Shown in pieces: positions 37,821 through 50,277 of a stretch of DNA of 64,000 nt (the stretch's first letter is position 1; each line of letters begins with the position of its first letter). The position numbers and the translations under genes were made by a program. The notes beneath the pieces are model-generated. The model was not told where the DNA came from. It saw only the letters and a program-made list of their open reading frames with translations, and did no database searches. The DNA is from Holacanthus passer (Eukaryota; Chordata; Actinopteri; Pomacanthidae), in contig JAFREQ010000026.1 in the NCBI GenBank assembly GCA_025331565.1, forward strand, positions 62,001 to 126,000, in the 5' to 3' direction.

Positions 37821-39477
37821 CGAGGTACCTGTCATATCAGAGGCTGCAGAGGAGAAAAAAAACAGGTGAAGAAAGTGAGATCTGCCAGATTGGATATATT
37901 TACATGTTTGCTGTCAGGTGCCAAGATGACCTGCACATTTGTAATGTTATGAAAGAATAATACTGTGACATTTATGTGAATATTAATTTAAATATGTAAA
38001 GTCAGTCTCTGGCTTGTGTCATTCAACTATAATACTTTATATAATACTATAGTACTTTGTTCAAATGATGCTTCATAATCAAATCAAATAGCAAACATAA
38101 TGAGAAAGAATTTGTTAACATATAACAAAATGGATGAGAATATATAACAACATAAACAACAAAATCCATGACAACTGGACAGCACTATCTGCTGAGGAAG
38201 GTTTCATATCTTTTTAAACAAGCAATAACCAGCAAACCTGTCTTGAAAGGAACCACGAAACACTATATGCTTCCATCTATACAGAGACTAACTTACTATA
38301 TAGCAAGACTGAAGTGATCATTTCATATTCTGATTTGCATGTGAAATAGTAATTTCCATTTTACTTATTTTCAGCAACAATAGCATGGTATCCACCCCTG
38401 GTCTGACAGACTGTTGAAGGCTGCCAGGTGTTTGGTCAGAGACCAGACAGCCAGACACAGACGGATGCACGGTGATAATGCACTGAGGGATGGTAAATGT
38501 CTCTCTTTGGCTCAGACCGGCAGCTGAGTTATTGAAAGGTACTTGAGGCTAGTAGAGAAAGTAATAAGACGAGTACCAGACATCTATCATGAAATGTTTC
38601 CAGGCTCCCAAGTCTCGCCCTTTGTCCTTCCTTTCCCACACTCTCCAACAGATGGAATTAAAAAAAGGTTTTCAGGGCATGTAGAGTAAGTTGAATTAAA
38701 TCAAATGAAATTTAAAAACATCTGGAATACGGTTATACAGTTCATGGCTTACTGGAGATGAGCTAGGACATTGAGCCCACATCTATGACACAGGTTCATG
38801 ATGTTTGTGAAAAACAATGGCCAGCTGGAATCCGGTTTTCTTCCCTTAAGACCACAATCCATTTCAGACATTTTTTAGAGTTAGCTGACTGTATCCAGGC
38901 TGATTTAGAGTACTTTTTATGGTATTATTGCAAATCCCCAAAAGAGAGAGTCAGGGAATAAGAGCTTTTTTCTGATTCAAATAAAATAGATAATCATAAT
39001 AAATACAATCATAAATACATAAAAGAAACTCACATTCAGCTCATATAGTATAAACAATGCAGCACTCTGACCATCCCTTTTAGAATAAAATATTATGTAT
39101 AATACCTTATTTTTTGCCTTTTTTTACCTTTGTTTTTGTTACACTGTTTCTAGTAGTACTACTGAAAATAAAAAATATACAACTTGAAACTATAGTAGCA
39201 AGGGGACACTCCCACAAACTCAAAATAGACCTTACACTGTTCCACTTTCGCAACAGTAGAGTACAAAGACACTCCCCTTTGCTTTAAAAGCTGTGACTGT
39301 GGCAACAAAACCATCTAGCTTCTGCTGAGATTTTGCTTCAACATCTGGATTTGTCTATTATTTTGTTGGATCACTAAGTTAAAAAGGGTGATCAGTCTGT
39401 GATACTCTTATTGATCCACAAGTGGAAATTCTTAGGAGCACAGCTTCTCCTGAGGTGTGTCACATACCGAAGCACTG
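37821..39477. promoter_or_regulatory. mtx3-thbs4 divergent promoter region
   Basis: 1687 bases separate the two start codons. CpGs cluster on the mtx3 side only. The thbs4 side has a TATA-like GCTTTAAAAG at 39281-39290, about 190 bases upstream of the thbs4 ATG. No exon was recognised between them. Confidence 0.5.
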
Positions 39478-42400
39478 ATGATGGCTGTGTGGGCCGGAGC
39501 AGCGGTTCTGTCTCTGGTGCTGCAACAGCTGGTGCTCACTGTCACAGCACAAGGCATTGGTAAGTACCATCCATGCAATTCTGGAAAACATCACAGATGT
39601 GTCTTTAGAACAACAAATGTTAAAAACCTCTTTACTTCACTTTCAAATAAATCTGTTTCAGTAACTCTCCTTTCCATTTATGTATTCCTAATAATCTGAT
39701 GCCTGGTCATACATCTTCTAATTTGTAGCAAGCTGCAACTAACATGGGTAATTCTCTTGATTTGGGTGGCATGAAGCTGGCTTTTTTGTAGCTTGCTGAA
39801 TTTGATGTCTGGAATCTAGTCACAGTCTGACCTAAATAAGGCCAGTCTTGAATGGTGAAACAACACTTACTGCCATCAGAGAAAATGCATGTGCAAAATT
39901 TTGATTTGCCTGGAATCAGCACGCAAATGTTTCCATGCAATTTCCCGTCACTTCATATTATTCTTGAATTCAGCTAATGGGCTGTGTGCAAGTGTTTTTG
40001 TGTATATGTGTGAATGTGTCCGTGCATGTGGGTGTGAGGCAGTGAGTTTGTTCCAGTGGAAAGAGTTTACTGCTGCTCCCTTTTGCAACTTCAGTCTGTC
40101 ACTCTATAAAACAGCAGGATACAAACATGAACGTGCATTTACACACACACACACACACATATACACATGCAGATGCACTGTCACACATAATAAAGTACCA
40201 TAGTGCACTGACTCAGCAGTAGCAAGCCACAGTACACTGCATACCATAGTCATCAAGACACAAACTCAGAAAACTCTCCATTAATATTGACAAAAAAAAG
40301 AAAGTCAGCTCCACTTATAGTGTACCAGATGGAGTGCTTTCTGTTGTTTCTGCATGTTTCCCTTTCTGTTTGTGTTAAGCTATTCATATTGTCTAGTTTT
40401 TTGTCACAATTATGGTACAACGCATCTACAGCAGTATAATGCATTATTGCAATAATGCAAATAATGCAATTCAACAGTCCTCTCCTGTGCTAGTCTATGA
40501 CCTGCTGGAGTCTCCAGACTGCCTGCCAGACTTGCTCCAAGGAAGCCTGAAGAACAAAGGGCGAGATGAGGCTTTCCTCCTCTCCTCCTTCAGGCTCCAC
40601 AACAGGGCCCCCACCTCTCTCTACAGTGTCATCAACCCCAAAGACAACACCAAGTACCTGGAGCTCAACGTGCAAGCCAAACTGAGCAAGGGTGAATTAA
40701 TATCCTCACACATACTATAACAGTGTCTGTGACAACTGCTTAAACAGATTACATTATCAGCTATATATTTGAAATATTTTCCATTTTTCATTCTTGCTTC
40801 TATCCACCTCTAGTGACTGTTCGTTACCAGAAGACTGATGGCAGGTTTGGCACAACTAGTTTCAACCACGCCTCCCTGGCAGATGGTCGAGATCACCATG
40901 TGATGCTGCATGCCAGCGGCCTCCAGCGTGGCCCACCTCGCCTCAACATCTATGTAGACTGCAGACTGGCGCACACTTTGGACGATCTGCCGGCTGCATT
41001 TGGCTCACTCCCACCTGGTCCCAACAAGGTGGCACTGAGGACCCTGCAGTCGAGTGGACAGGTAAAGAAGATGTTTACAGTTGGTGGTCATTATAAATTT
41101 GAAAAGAGAAATATGCAGCATAGAAACAAGAATAGTAACATTACAGTGTAATATGAATAATGTCTGAGCAGTGCAATAACTTTCATTCTTATCATTTAAT
41201 TTCTCTTTGTCTTTTATTCAATTTAAGGATGAACTGACAGACTTGAAGCTGGTGATTGAGGACACCATAGACAATGTGGCCACTCTGCAGGACTGTAGTG
41301 TGGGTCAGAGTGAATCTCTGCAGCTGCTGGGTGAGAACAGACTGCTAGTGACTGTCTGACATCATCTGACAAACACATACAGTCATTTGAACTTCAACCT
41401 GGTAGATGTGTATCTGATTTTCTAATGCTGATTTGTAAAATTCCCTCAGGTATCCAGGGAAGCAGGACAGCACACGACCAGGCCACCATGCAGGAGCTGA
41501 AGAGGATGTTATCTGAGATGAAGGAGCTGCTCCACCAGCAGGTGATCTGTCCTGTGTCCCAGTCGTGTGTGTCTCACAGGGGTAACTCCTGATGGAAGAC
41601 TGAAATTTGGGAAAATCACCCCCAGTATTTCAACATGAAGATAAGAAACAGTACAATAATTTAATGATGTTTTTACCACCTATATGGTTGTTTTATAGTT
41701 AATCCTGAGATTATATTAAATGGATAAAATTGAATGGATAAAATTAAAGAAAAGCTTTTTGGAGAACATTAGGTAGCAGCACAAGTCCCTTACTGTTTGG
41801 AAGAGTCACCTACTTTTAAAAGTGAAAGAATGTGAGCTCACAACTGTTGGAAGTTTCCTTTTTCTTTGGGGCAAGATTTCTTTTTGCAATAAAATCAGCA
41901 ATTTGTTTTGAAAATTCAGAATCCAGACCTGCTGATTTTCTGGAACTCTCTTGTTTCAAGAATTTATTTGACCTCAGCAACTGACAGCTGAGTAAAAGTG
42001 AGCAGCAGAAAGAAGTGGATGATTTCAGACGATCATTTAAAGCAGAGGATTTGTTAGAAGATCAGCATCAAACAGGGAGCCTGGGGCAATACAATGCTCA
42101 TTATGTAGTTCAGCATCTCAGACTCCTCAAACACATTGAGAAGACTCTTAATGTAAGGAAACAGATCACTGGAGCTTTCCTTGGCAGACACATATTTTAC
42201 AGCTTTTTAAAACTTCTCGGGCTTGTTCAGACTTACAATAGTTATTTAAAAAGATAAAATTCTCATGTGCCTTATCAACAGAGTTTGTCCTGACTAACGG
42301 TTCTACACTCTGTTTCTTTCTGTTTAAGATTAAGGAGACAACGTTTTTGAGGAATACCATTGCAGAGTGTCTTGTCTGTGGTGAGCAGTACAAAAGCTAT

Positions 42401-45400
42401 GATCAGACTTTCCTTTACACAGTATTTAGACACTAGTGACATTTCAGCAAGGTGCTCTCATATCCGTTTATGTGTGCCCACAGGTCTCGGAGGCAATCCA
42501 ACCAACCCTGGTCAAGCTCCAAGACCTGAGAACTTTCAAATGCCGCCTGATTCTTTGGCTCTGTGCCCACCCGGGACCTGTTTCAGGCAGAACATGTGCA
42601 TCCGCTCAGATTCAGGGGGTTTCCAGTGTGCCCCCTGTCCAGATGGATATACAGGAGACGGGATTCACTGTGATGATGTAGATGAGGTCGGGATTATATG
42701 TTCCTTAGCGTGCATGTATCCCTCAGGTGACAGTAGCACTAGTTAGCATTTGACCATCTTCTATTTTTTTGTATGCTTTAGTGCCAGTTTAACCCATGTT
42801 TCCCTGGTGTCCGGTGTGTGAACACTGCGCCTGGTTTTCGCTGTGGGCAATGCCCTCTGGGATACACTGGACCAGAGATAAATGGAGTGGGAGTGTCCTA
42901 CGCTAAGTCAAACAAACAGGTACAACAACAAAAATATTACACTGTTTGTGCCTGTTGACAGAATATGAATATTTTTCTTTATATAATGACAATGTCATCT
43001 GTTCTTTCCAGGTGTGTGAGGATATAGATGAGTGTCTGGGCCCGCCTGAGAATGGAGGTTGCACTGCCAACTCTCACTGCCACAACACCATGGTAAGACC
43101 ACTGGGCCTGGTGTATAATTATTATCACACTCTCATATAGCAGAAAGCCCTGGATTCTGACCCTGTACTGTCCTCACCAGGGCTCCTTCCGCTGTGGAGA
43201 GTGTAAATCTGGCTTCACAGGTGACCAGGTGAAAGGCTGCCATGGTACCAGGCTTTGCCCCAATGGTCAACCCAACCCCTGTGACGTCAATGCCGAGTGT
43301 GTCATAGAGAGAGACGGCAGCATTAGCTGTGTGGTAAGAATTTAGAAATACTGACATCATACTCAGCTTTATGAATACCCTCTAGATCATAAATGTGAAC
43401 CACTAACTGTTCCACATTACATGATTTATATCAAATACCATGTCTGTTCTTTCTTGTGTGTGTGTGTGTGTGTTAGTGTGGCGTTGGTTGGGCAGGTAAT
43501 GGCTATGTGTGTGGAACGGACACAGATATTGATGCATATCCTGACAGTACGCTGCAGTGCAGAGACAACAACTGTAAGCAGGTACTCATTTCTACACCTA
43601 CTACCCCCTCTTACATTTAATTCATGCTAGTATTAAAAATTAATGCTGTGTGTGTTTTGCTGTGTGGTTTCCAGGATAACTGTGTGTTTGTGCCAAACTC
43701 TGGCCAAGAGGATGCAGACAGAGACGGGATGGGTGACTCCTGTGATGATGATGCAGACAGTGATGGCATTGCTAACATAGATGTAGGTAACTTAGCTCAA
43801 CAGGACCAGCATACACAGATTCTGGTGGGCTCTCACATTCTGTGACAGGAATTTAACTCTCACTGAACCCATGCGCTATGCAGTAACCTCATTTGTCTCT
43901 CCCAGGACAATTGCTGGCTCGTTCCTAACGTGGACCAAAGGAACAGCGATAAAGATGTCCATGGTGACGCCTGTGACAACTGCATAACTGTTGAAAATCC
44001 CTCACAGAGGGACACAGATCAGGACGGGCTAGGAGATGATTGTGATGATGATATGGATGGGGATGGTAAGTGTGTTTGTTGTTTTTTAAAGTCAAATAAT
44101 TACTATAGTCACATAGTTTTATGATTGCTGTGCATCACTTGGTGTAATTGGAGGGACATAGCGCAATTTTTGTAAGTGGTCACAGTGGCTGAAAAGGTTA
44201 GATGGTCATTAGTGTGGGAGGTGTAGTAACTGGACCATTACTGCTTTTATTGCATCAATTAGAGGTAATAAAGTTAGGAACACACTGTGAAACCTAATGG
44301 CTGTTAATCACATTAAAAGACTTCCGTGTCTGTGAGGGTTATTCAAACCACAGACTATCTGGGCCAGACTGTCTAGACAAGAATACAACCTTTACAATCC
44401 CGTTTGGTGGGAAGTGGGGATTGGCAGCACTTTATCTGTTCAAAACATCCTCTTGGTCATTTTTGTTTCTGTTTCCAATTCACATCCTCTACCAGTTAGA
44501 TCATTGGCTCTTAGGGAAACAACTGAAGCGTCATTTAAACCTTTTAAAACGAACCTTTAAAACCCCAGTAAAAAAACAGTGTTAAATGTTAAAATGTTCC
44601 AACTGGAATCATAAGTGTTGTCTCACAAACTGTTCTCACATACTTCACTTGATTGCCCTCTTGGAGCACTTCTCATTTGTTCCACTGGAAACACAATTTT
44701 TACTTCTTGCCTTGTGTATGCCCACATGTTTACCTTTATATGCTTACGCATGTTGCATGTTTAGACTCCATTTAGTGACCCTGTTCATTCATTTTGGCAG
44801 AGCTCCGACCTCTTGATCATTTGGTTATGTCTTTAACTCCAAGGCTGGATTGCTAAGCGCTTGGTCATGTCTGTCTCTTCTCGAAAGGCATTTTTCCACA
44901 GTAAACCTTTGCCAGGCATCGGAGGCCACTGGAAACTATTTCACCTTCTTTTTAAACAAACATTGCCATCTGGTCGTGCATTTGACAGACTGTGTCTGTG
45001 GGCTGTGTTCTGTCATGCTTTTTTTATTTCCTTGTCAACGCTTTTACACATGATGCAGAAATTAAAGTGCTGAGGTGTTTATGTTCACAGGTTTGAAGAA
45101 TATTCTTGACAACTGCCAGCGAGTTCCCAATCCAGACCAAAGAGATAGAGACAACGATGGCGTGGGAGATGCCTGTGACAGCTGTCCTGATGTGGTCAAC
45201 CCTAACCAGGTAACAAACCAAACTAACAACAACCTATAAACATTCATCTGCTGCTATAATTCTGAACAAAAGTGTTTATTTTGTCTACCTGCAGTCTGAC
45301 TCAGATGATGACCTTGTAGGAGATACCTGTGATGACAACATAGACAGGTAGAGCCCACTGTCATTACCTGTGGTATAAATGTATACAAAGATGCATGAAG

Positions 45401-47104
45401 TTTTGCCATTTTGTTTTACCTGCCCTACCTCCTCTTTGTCAGCGATGGTGATGGCCACCAGAACACTAAAGACAACTGTCCTACTGTCATCAACTCCTCT
45501 CAGCTGGACACAGACAAGGATGGAATGGTTTTTAACTATCTCTTCCTTCATCCTTTACTTAATTTATTCAATGCATTTCATTAACTTGTCTCACGTAGGC
45601 TGACATATAGATGGCTCTGTGTTTACATTTGTTCAAATGCGCTGTTTCATCTTGATAGGGAGATGAATGTGACGATGACGACGATAACGACGGCATACTG
45701 GATGATGATGACAACTGCAGACTGGTTGCCAACCCCGACCAAAAGGACAAAGACAGTTAATATCAAATATCACTTCATGTTTGTTCCTGGGTGTGTACAT
45801 GCATGTGTACAGTATGTGTTTCTACTGTGGTTCATATGCGGTGTCCTTGTATTTCAGAGAACAAAGTTGGAGACGCATGCGAAGGAGACTTTGACAAAGA
45901 CAATGTCGTTGACATAATCGACCACTGCCCAGAGAACGCTGAGGTCACCCTGACCGACTTCAGAGCCTATCAGACTGTAGTGCTGGATCCAGAGGGGGAC
46001 TCTCAGATTGACCCCAACTGGGTGGTCCTCAATCAGGTAAACAATAATCCATTTCCCTGTTACATTTTCAATCAGTCTATGTATAAAGTATATTTGTACG
46101 CTCAAACTCGTTCTTAGTGTGTTCTGTCCATATCCTATAGAAAATTTGTATACTTCTATAATGGAGAATAAAATTTGATAACCTCTTCATTTTTAACAAG
46201 ATAAAACTACAATTATTTTGTTAGAATTCAACAACAATATATTATGAGTCTCATAATAGAACAAATGAAGTGAAGCTCCTCTCTTTTATGCTGATAGGGC
46301 ATGGAGATCGTTCAGACCATGAACTCTGACCCTGGCCTTGCTGTAGGTAAGCACAAAATACCTTCATACTGTCTCCATCTGTTTTAACAATAAAATATTT
46401 TTACATTTTCTTCGTGTGCCTTTTTTTTCTGTCAGCCTTCGCCCTAATATGTTGTGTATTTCTGTCCACATCTGTAGGCTACACAGCGTTCAGTGGGGTT
46501 GACTTTGAGGGAACATTCCATGTAAACACAGTGACAGATGATGACTATGCTGGCTTCATCTTCGGCTACCAGGACTCCTCCTCCTTCTATGTGGTGATGT
46601 GGAAACAGACAGAACAAACATACTGGCAGGCTGCGCCCTTCAGAGCTGTTGCTGAGCCAGGAATACAACTCAAGGTAAAAGGCTGTATTTATATAACACT
46701 TTTATCCAAAGCGCTTTTCAATGTGGTCCTCCATTCACACACTCACTTGCACACCAATGGCGGCAAGCTACTGTATATTCTAGGTGCTTACCTGAATAGA
46801 GCATATTGAGTTCAGTGCCCACTTTTATCATTTGTTGTAAGTACCAGTTTTCCCCCCTCTCATATGCTATCTGGCTCTTTATCACTAGGTTGTGAAGTCC
46901 AAAACTGGCCCTGGTGAGTATCTGAGGAACTCCCTCTGGCACACAGGAGACACCGCCGAGCAGGTTCGTCTCCTGTGGAAGGACCCCAGGAACGTCGGGT
47001 GGAAGGACAAGGTCTCCTACCGCTGGTTCCTCCAGCACAGACCACAGGTTGGATACATCAGGTACAAACAGACGCACATCAACACTCAAGAGACATACAC
47101 ACTC

Positions 47105-47140
<36 letters not shown>

Positions 47141-47455
47141 AACTGCCTAACTAGTCTCACTTCCTGTATGAACCAGGGCTCGCTTCTTTGAGGGTTCAAA
47201 CATGGTGGCTGACACAGGGGTGATAATTGACACCAGCATGAGAGGCGGGAGACTGGGAGTGTTCTGCTTCTCTCAGGAAAATATAATCTGGTCCAATCTG
47301 AAGTACCGTTGCAACGGTGAGTGTCTGCAAACGTAAGGCAATCCAGCGAGCTACATCAAGTGTTAAGTCTGCTTATGGGTTACCTTTTCTTTCTCATCCC
47401 CACAGACACTATTCCCGCTGACTACGAGGATCTCAATGCCCAGAGCCCACAGTAA
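39478..47455 (+). CDS. thbs4: Thrombospondin-4
   Basis: Exons: 39478..39559, 40494..40691, 40814..41061, 41228..41330, 41450..41541, 42329..42380, 42484..42686, 42782..42919, 43012..43092, 43181..43333, 43477..43581, 43675..43782, 43906..44065, 45091..45209, 45295..45347, 45443..45527, 45659..45755, 45858..46036, 46298..46346, 46478..46674, 46889..47061, 47177..47316, 47406..47455. This gives 954 residues (human 961). It is a secreted pentameric calcium-binding glycoprotein of tendon, muscle and vessel matrix. In order: signal peptide MMAVWAGAAVLSLVLQQLVL (about 25 residues), N-terminal domain, pentamerising coiled coil (exon 5, then RNTIAECLVC with two Cys), four EGF-like repeats (exons 7-11), Asp-rich type 3 repeats (exons 11-18), and the L-lectin-like C-terminal domain with GFIFGYQDSSSFYVVMWKQT. 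Exon 2 is taken from the TAG acceptor at 40493, because the one at 40477 breaks the frame. An upstream GTG reading is not used. Confidence 0.95.
40141..40159. repeat. (AC)n microsatellite
   Basis: About nine AC units in thbs4 intron 1 (39560-40493), which otherwise holds nothing recognised. Confidence 0.85.
41542..42328 (+). other. thbs4 intron 5, non-coding
   Basis: A 787-base intron between the coiled-coil exon and the short Cys-containing exon. No repeat or extra exon was recognised; the frame at 42015-42257 has no family features. Confidence 0.6.
43455..43476 (+). promoter_or_regulatory. (TG)9-TT-AG splice acceptor tract before thbs4 exon 11
   Basis: Nine TG units, two T and AG lead directly into exon 11 (TGT-GGC...). 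The usual pyrimidine tract is largely replaced by the repeat. See the finding on exon skipping. Confidence 0.7.
44066..45090 (+). other. thbs4 intron 13, non-coding
   Basis: The longest thbs4 intron at about 1 kb, between two exons of the type 3 calcium-binding repeats. No mobile element or exon was recognised. Confidence 0.6.
46686..46800. repeat. Fragment of a dispersed teleost repeat (possible)
   Basis: ATATAACACTTTTATCCAAA then GCGCTTTTCAATGTGG and CACCAATGGCGGCAAGC resemble a common fish dispersed repeat with the phrase 'CAAAGCGCTTTACA...CATTCACACAC'. It is a fragment only, in thbs4 intron 20. Confidence 0.35.
47109..47137. repeat. (TG)n microsatellite
   Basis: About 14 TG units in thbs4 intron 21, some 40 bases upstream of exon 22. 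Confidence 0.9.
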
Positions 47456-47940
47456 AACCAGAGAAGGGGAGTGATCCATCAAGGAAACAGCTTGAGCCCT
47501 GCTGAATATGTGGATGAAAGGAGCAGCAGAGAAAGAAAGATGAATGTGAGAGGGAACGTGATGGACAGTTTTGGTGAAAGACTTTGATGATATTTTAACT
47601 TTGTCATTCAAGTGAGTGGGTCTCAGAAGAGCATAACATTGGGCATTATATACTTTAATTCAGTGTAACTGAAGCTGGTAAATTCTTGTATAAATCATCA
47701 GCAGGGTTCTGTGTATGTAGATGCAATATCACCAGCAATTTAATCAGTATTTTATTATTACTGTTAAAAATGCCATACCATTCTTAAATATATTAAATAT
47801 TATAAGTACAATAAAATCCTGAGCATTTCACAAAATCAAACCAGGTTCTATATCATTTTTACATGAAATCATTGTATGTTATTTATATATATGAAGGAAA
47901 GCTATATCAGCAAATAAAAGACACTACATGGCGTTCAATG
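47456..47940 (+). other. thbs4: thbs4 3' UTR with poly(A) signals
   Basis: Non-coding sequence after the TAA at 47453-47455. AATAAA occurs at 47810-47815 and 47913-47918. Either would give a short UTR of 370-480 bases. Confidence 0.6.
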
Positions 47941-47945
47941 GATGT

Positions 47946-50277
47946 TTTATTAAAAGAGTTTGACCAATGTGAACTCCATGGCACCCACATATCTGTATTT
48001 AAAACATACTACTTGGTCAAATAATGTTCCAGTATGTTATGGTAGTACACAACCTTCACAGTGGGTCCTGCTATCTGATATAGGATTCTTTTGTAGCTTG
48101 GTATCAAAGCTGCAGAGCACCATTTAATTTCTACATTCATAACAATAGTTAAAATGCAGAAATGTTTCCAAAAAAAAAAAAAAGGTAAGTCACATGACAA
48201 ACTTTGCAGATATATAAAGCATAACTCAAATGAAACGTTCCACAGATCACAGAACTTTAGCCAAAATGTACATATAAGTTAAAAAAAAACATGTTAGGAA
48301 TACAATCAGACAAAAGAACATACTGGTTTATTGATAATGAATGAGAAAAAGAAATGACTTGCAGTTGGCAATGTGCAATATATTGTATTTTTATACAAAG
48401 AAAAAATCTGTTACACAGGTAACAAACAGCTGAAGGTCTTTGTTTAAATTTTAATTCGGCAGTACACTCAACATCCAGTGTTGAATTACTCACTACTAAA
48501 AGCACTCATGCTACCTTATTCTGACCACCATTATGAGCTGACACATGTAACAAAGACAAGGCAAAAAGCCTTTATAACTGTACAGAAAACAGCTGATTTA
48601 AGTGTCTGTGCATGCAAATACATAATGTTATTTTGTATTTTTCTCTGTAACTGACCAAACAATCTGAGTAGTTTGTTGTTTTCTGACATCTACCTTTGGC
48701 AAACATTCCTCATCAATGTCACTGCAGCTCTTCCAGAGAGGCGGCGCGCCACTAACATCACTGTTACAGAAGGCAGGTTGATTTGAAGAGCACTGCCCTG
48801 CACAACGACGGTGACTGGAAATGTTGTACAAATGAGATGGATTTTCCTAAGAAAACATCTGGCTCAAAGGGAGCACTGACCTTAATAAAATCTGAAACAT
48901 TAACCTTGTGATCTAAGTGGAAACTTCACAACACTGGGTGTCTATAATATTGAAAAGAGCTTGTTCTGTTGCATAGAAAACTTCTACAAAAGGGCGCAAC
49001 ATAACAAAGCATAAACATATACAGCTTACATCTGAGCCTGAGAGATGAGTTTCTGAACAAAGTCGGGGGCAAATCTAATTCAATTTACACCACATTCCTT
49101 CACAAAATGATTTGTGATTACTTAAGACATACTTAAATAAATACAATTTCTCTTGTAACATCTCTAACCTGAAATAAATTTGTCCCAAAACTTTGCTACA
49201 ACCTTATGGTCTGACTGTACAGAACTGAAATGCCTGGCTGAGAGTAAAAGCTAGAATCCAAGAAAAACGGACACACACAAGAAATACTTACAAAATATAC
49301 TTTCAAATCTGAAATTATCAAGGAATCTACAGGGGTTGGATGTTTCACATGTTTCACAATGTAACTCAAGTCCCATGACTCTTTATGTAATTACAAACCT
49401 GTGAGTAATACAAAACTCCAAGAGTAAGTGGTAGTAAAAGATAACAAAATTACCATCAAGGTATTAACAGCTTAAAACTGTAAAACGACGTAAAAGAAAC
49501 ACAAACATATAAAACAAAAGGCAACAGATAATCCTCCATTTTGAACGCTGACACCCCATTTACACCTGGTATTAAAAAGTGATCTGTATCTAGACATGTT
49601 ATTCAAACACAATCCGCACAATGTGCTGGCATCCACAGGCTACAAAACATACATACATATTCCTTTTGAGCCAAGATAAAACATAGTTTGTTGTTCAAAT
49701 TTAGAGGGCGAGCAAGCGAGCAGGCTGATAAAGACACACCTGTAATTATTGATTATATGTCCATTCTATACAGTAAGAAATAACTATGTGAGCGACAGTG
49801 TGCACTGCACTCATCTGTACAACTGATCCACTGTTAACAAGGCATATAAATCATCTAGTCACAGAGTAGCCTACATGCTGGAACTGCAACACAGTGGATA
49901 AATTAACAATTTGACTTTTTATAAAGCTTCCCCTAACTCAACAACTCACAAAATTATGGGATTTTTTAAGGGAGTCTGGGGCTGCTCATTCCTCAAAGTA
50001 TTCATACTCAGGTTTTGCTCTGGAGGACAGAGATCCAATCTCAATGAGGATAACGAGAATGCATTAAAATATCATGTGTCAACGCAAAGGCAAGATCAGA
50101 TTGTTTATTATCTGAAGACAGGTCCCACTTTAATACCAGGTGTAAAGGGGGTGTGAGGGTAGTGTAGGGTTGTGTATTAAGGTAAAGGGGGGTCGTGGTG
50201 GTCCCTTGGCTCAGCATGAGAGCCTGGCCACATTATAAGAAATAGAGTAGCCTGACTCTAGCAAAGTGATGTGTGTC
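47946..50277 (-). other. serinc5: Probable long serinc5 3' UTR
   Basis: On the minus strand the first convincing AATAAA beyond the MITE is at 47951-47946, only about 30 bases from the thbs4 signal on the other strand. If it is used, serinc5 has a UTR of about 2.3 kb that includes the MITE at 49551-50154. Nearer signals may exist; this is inference. Confidence 0.35.
49551..50154. mobile_element. MITE-like element with terminal inverted repeats
   Basis: The left end ACACCCCATTTACACCTGGT then ATTAAAAAGTG is mirrored at the right end, whose reverse complement is ACACCCCCTTTACACCTGGT then ATTAAAGTG. This gives near-perfect inverted termini of about 30 bases around 604 bases that contain no transposase frame. 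Target-site duplication was not obvious. The superfamily is uncertain. Confidence 0.65.

Noticed and set aside
40478..40691. An earlier acceptor for thbs4 exon 2 after AACAG at 40477
   Set aside because: It is out of phase with exon 1. The pyrimidine-rich TAG at 40491-40493 keeps the frame and gives the expected VYDLL start.
43282..43289. TGACGTCA in thbs4 exon 10 as a regulatory CRE
   Set aside because: It lies in conserved coding sequence encoding a CDVN stretch, and its presence is explained by the codons.
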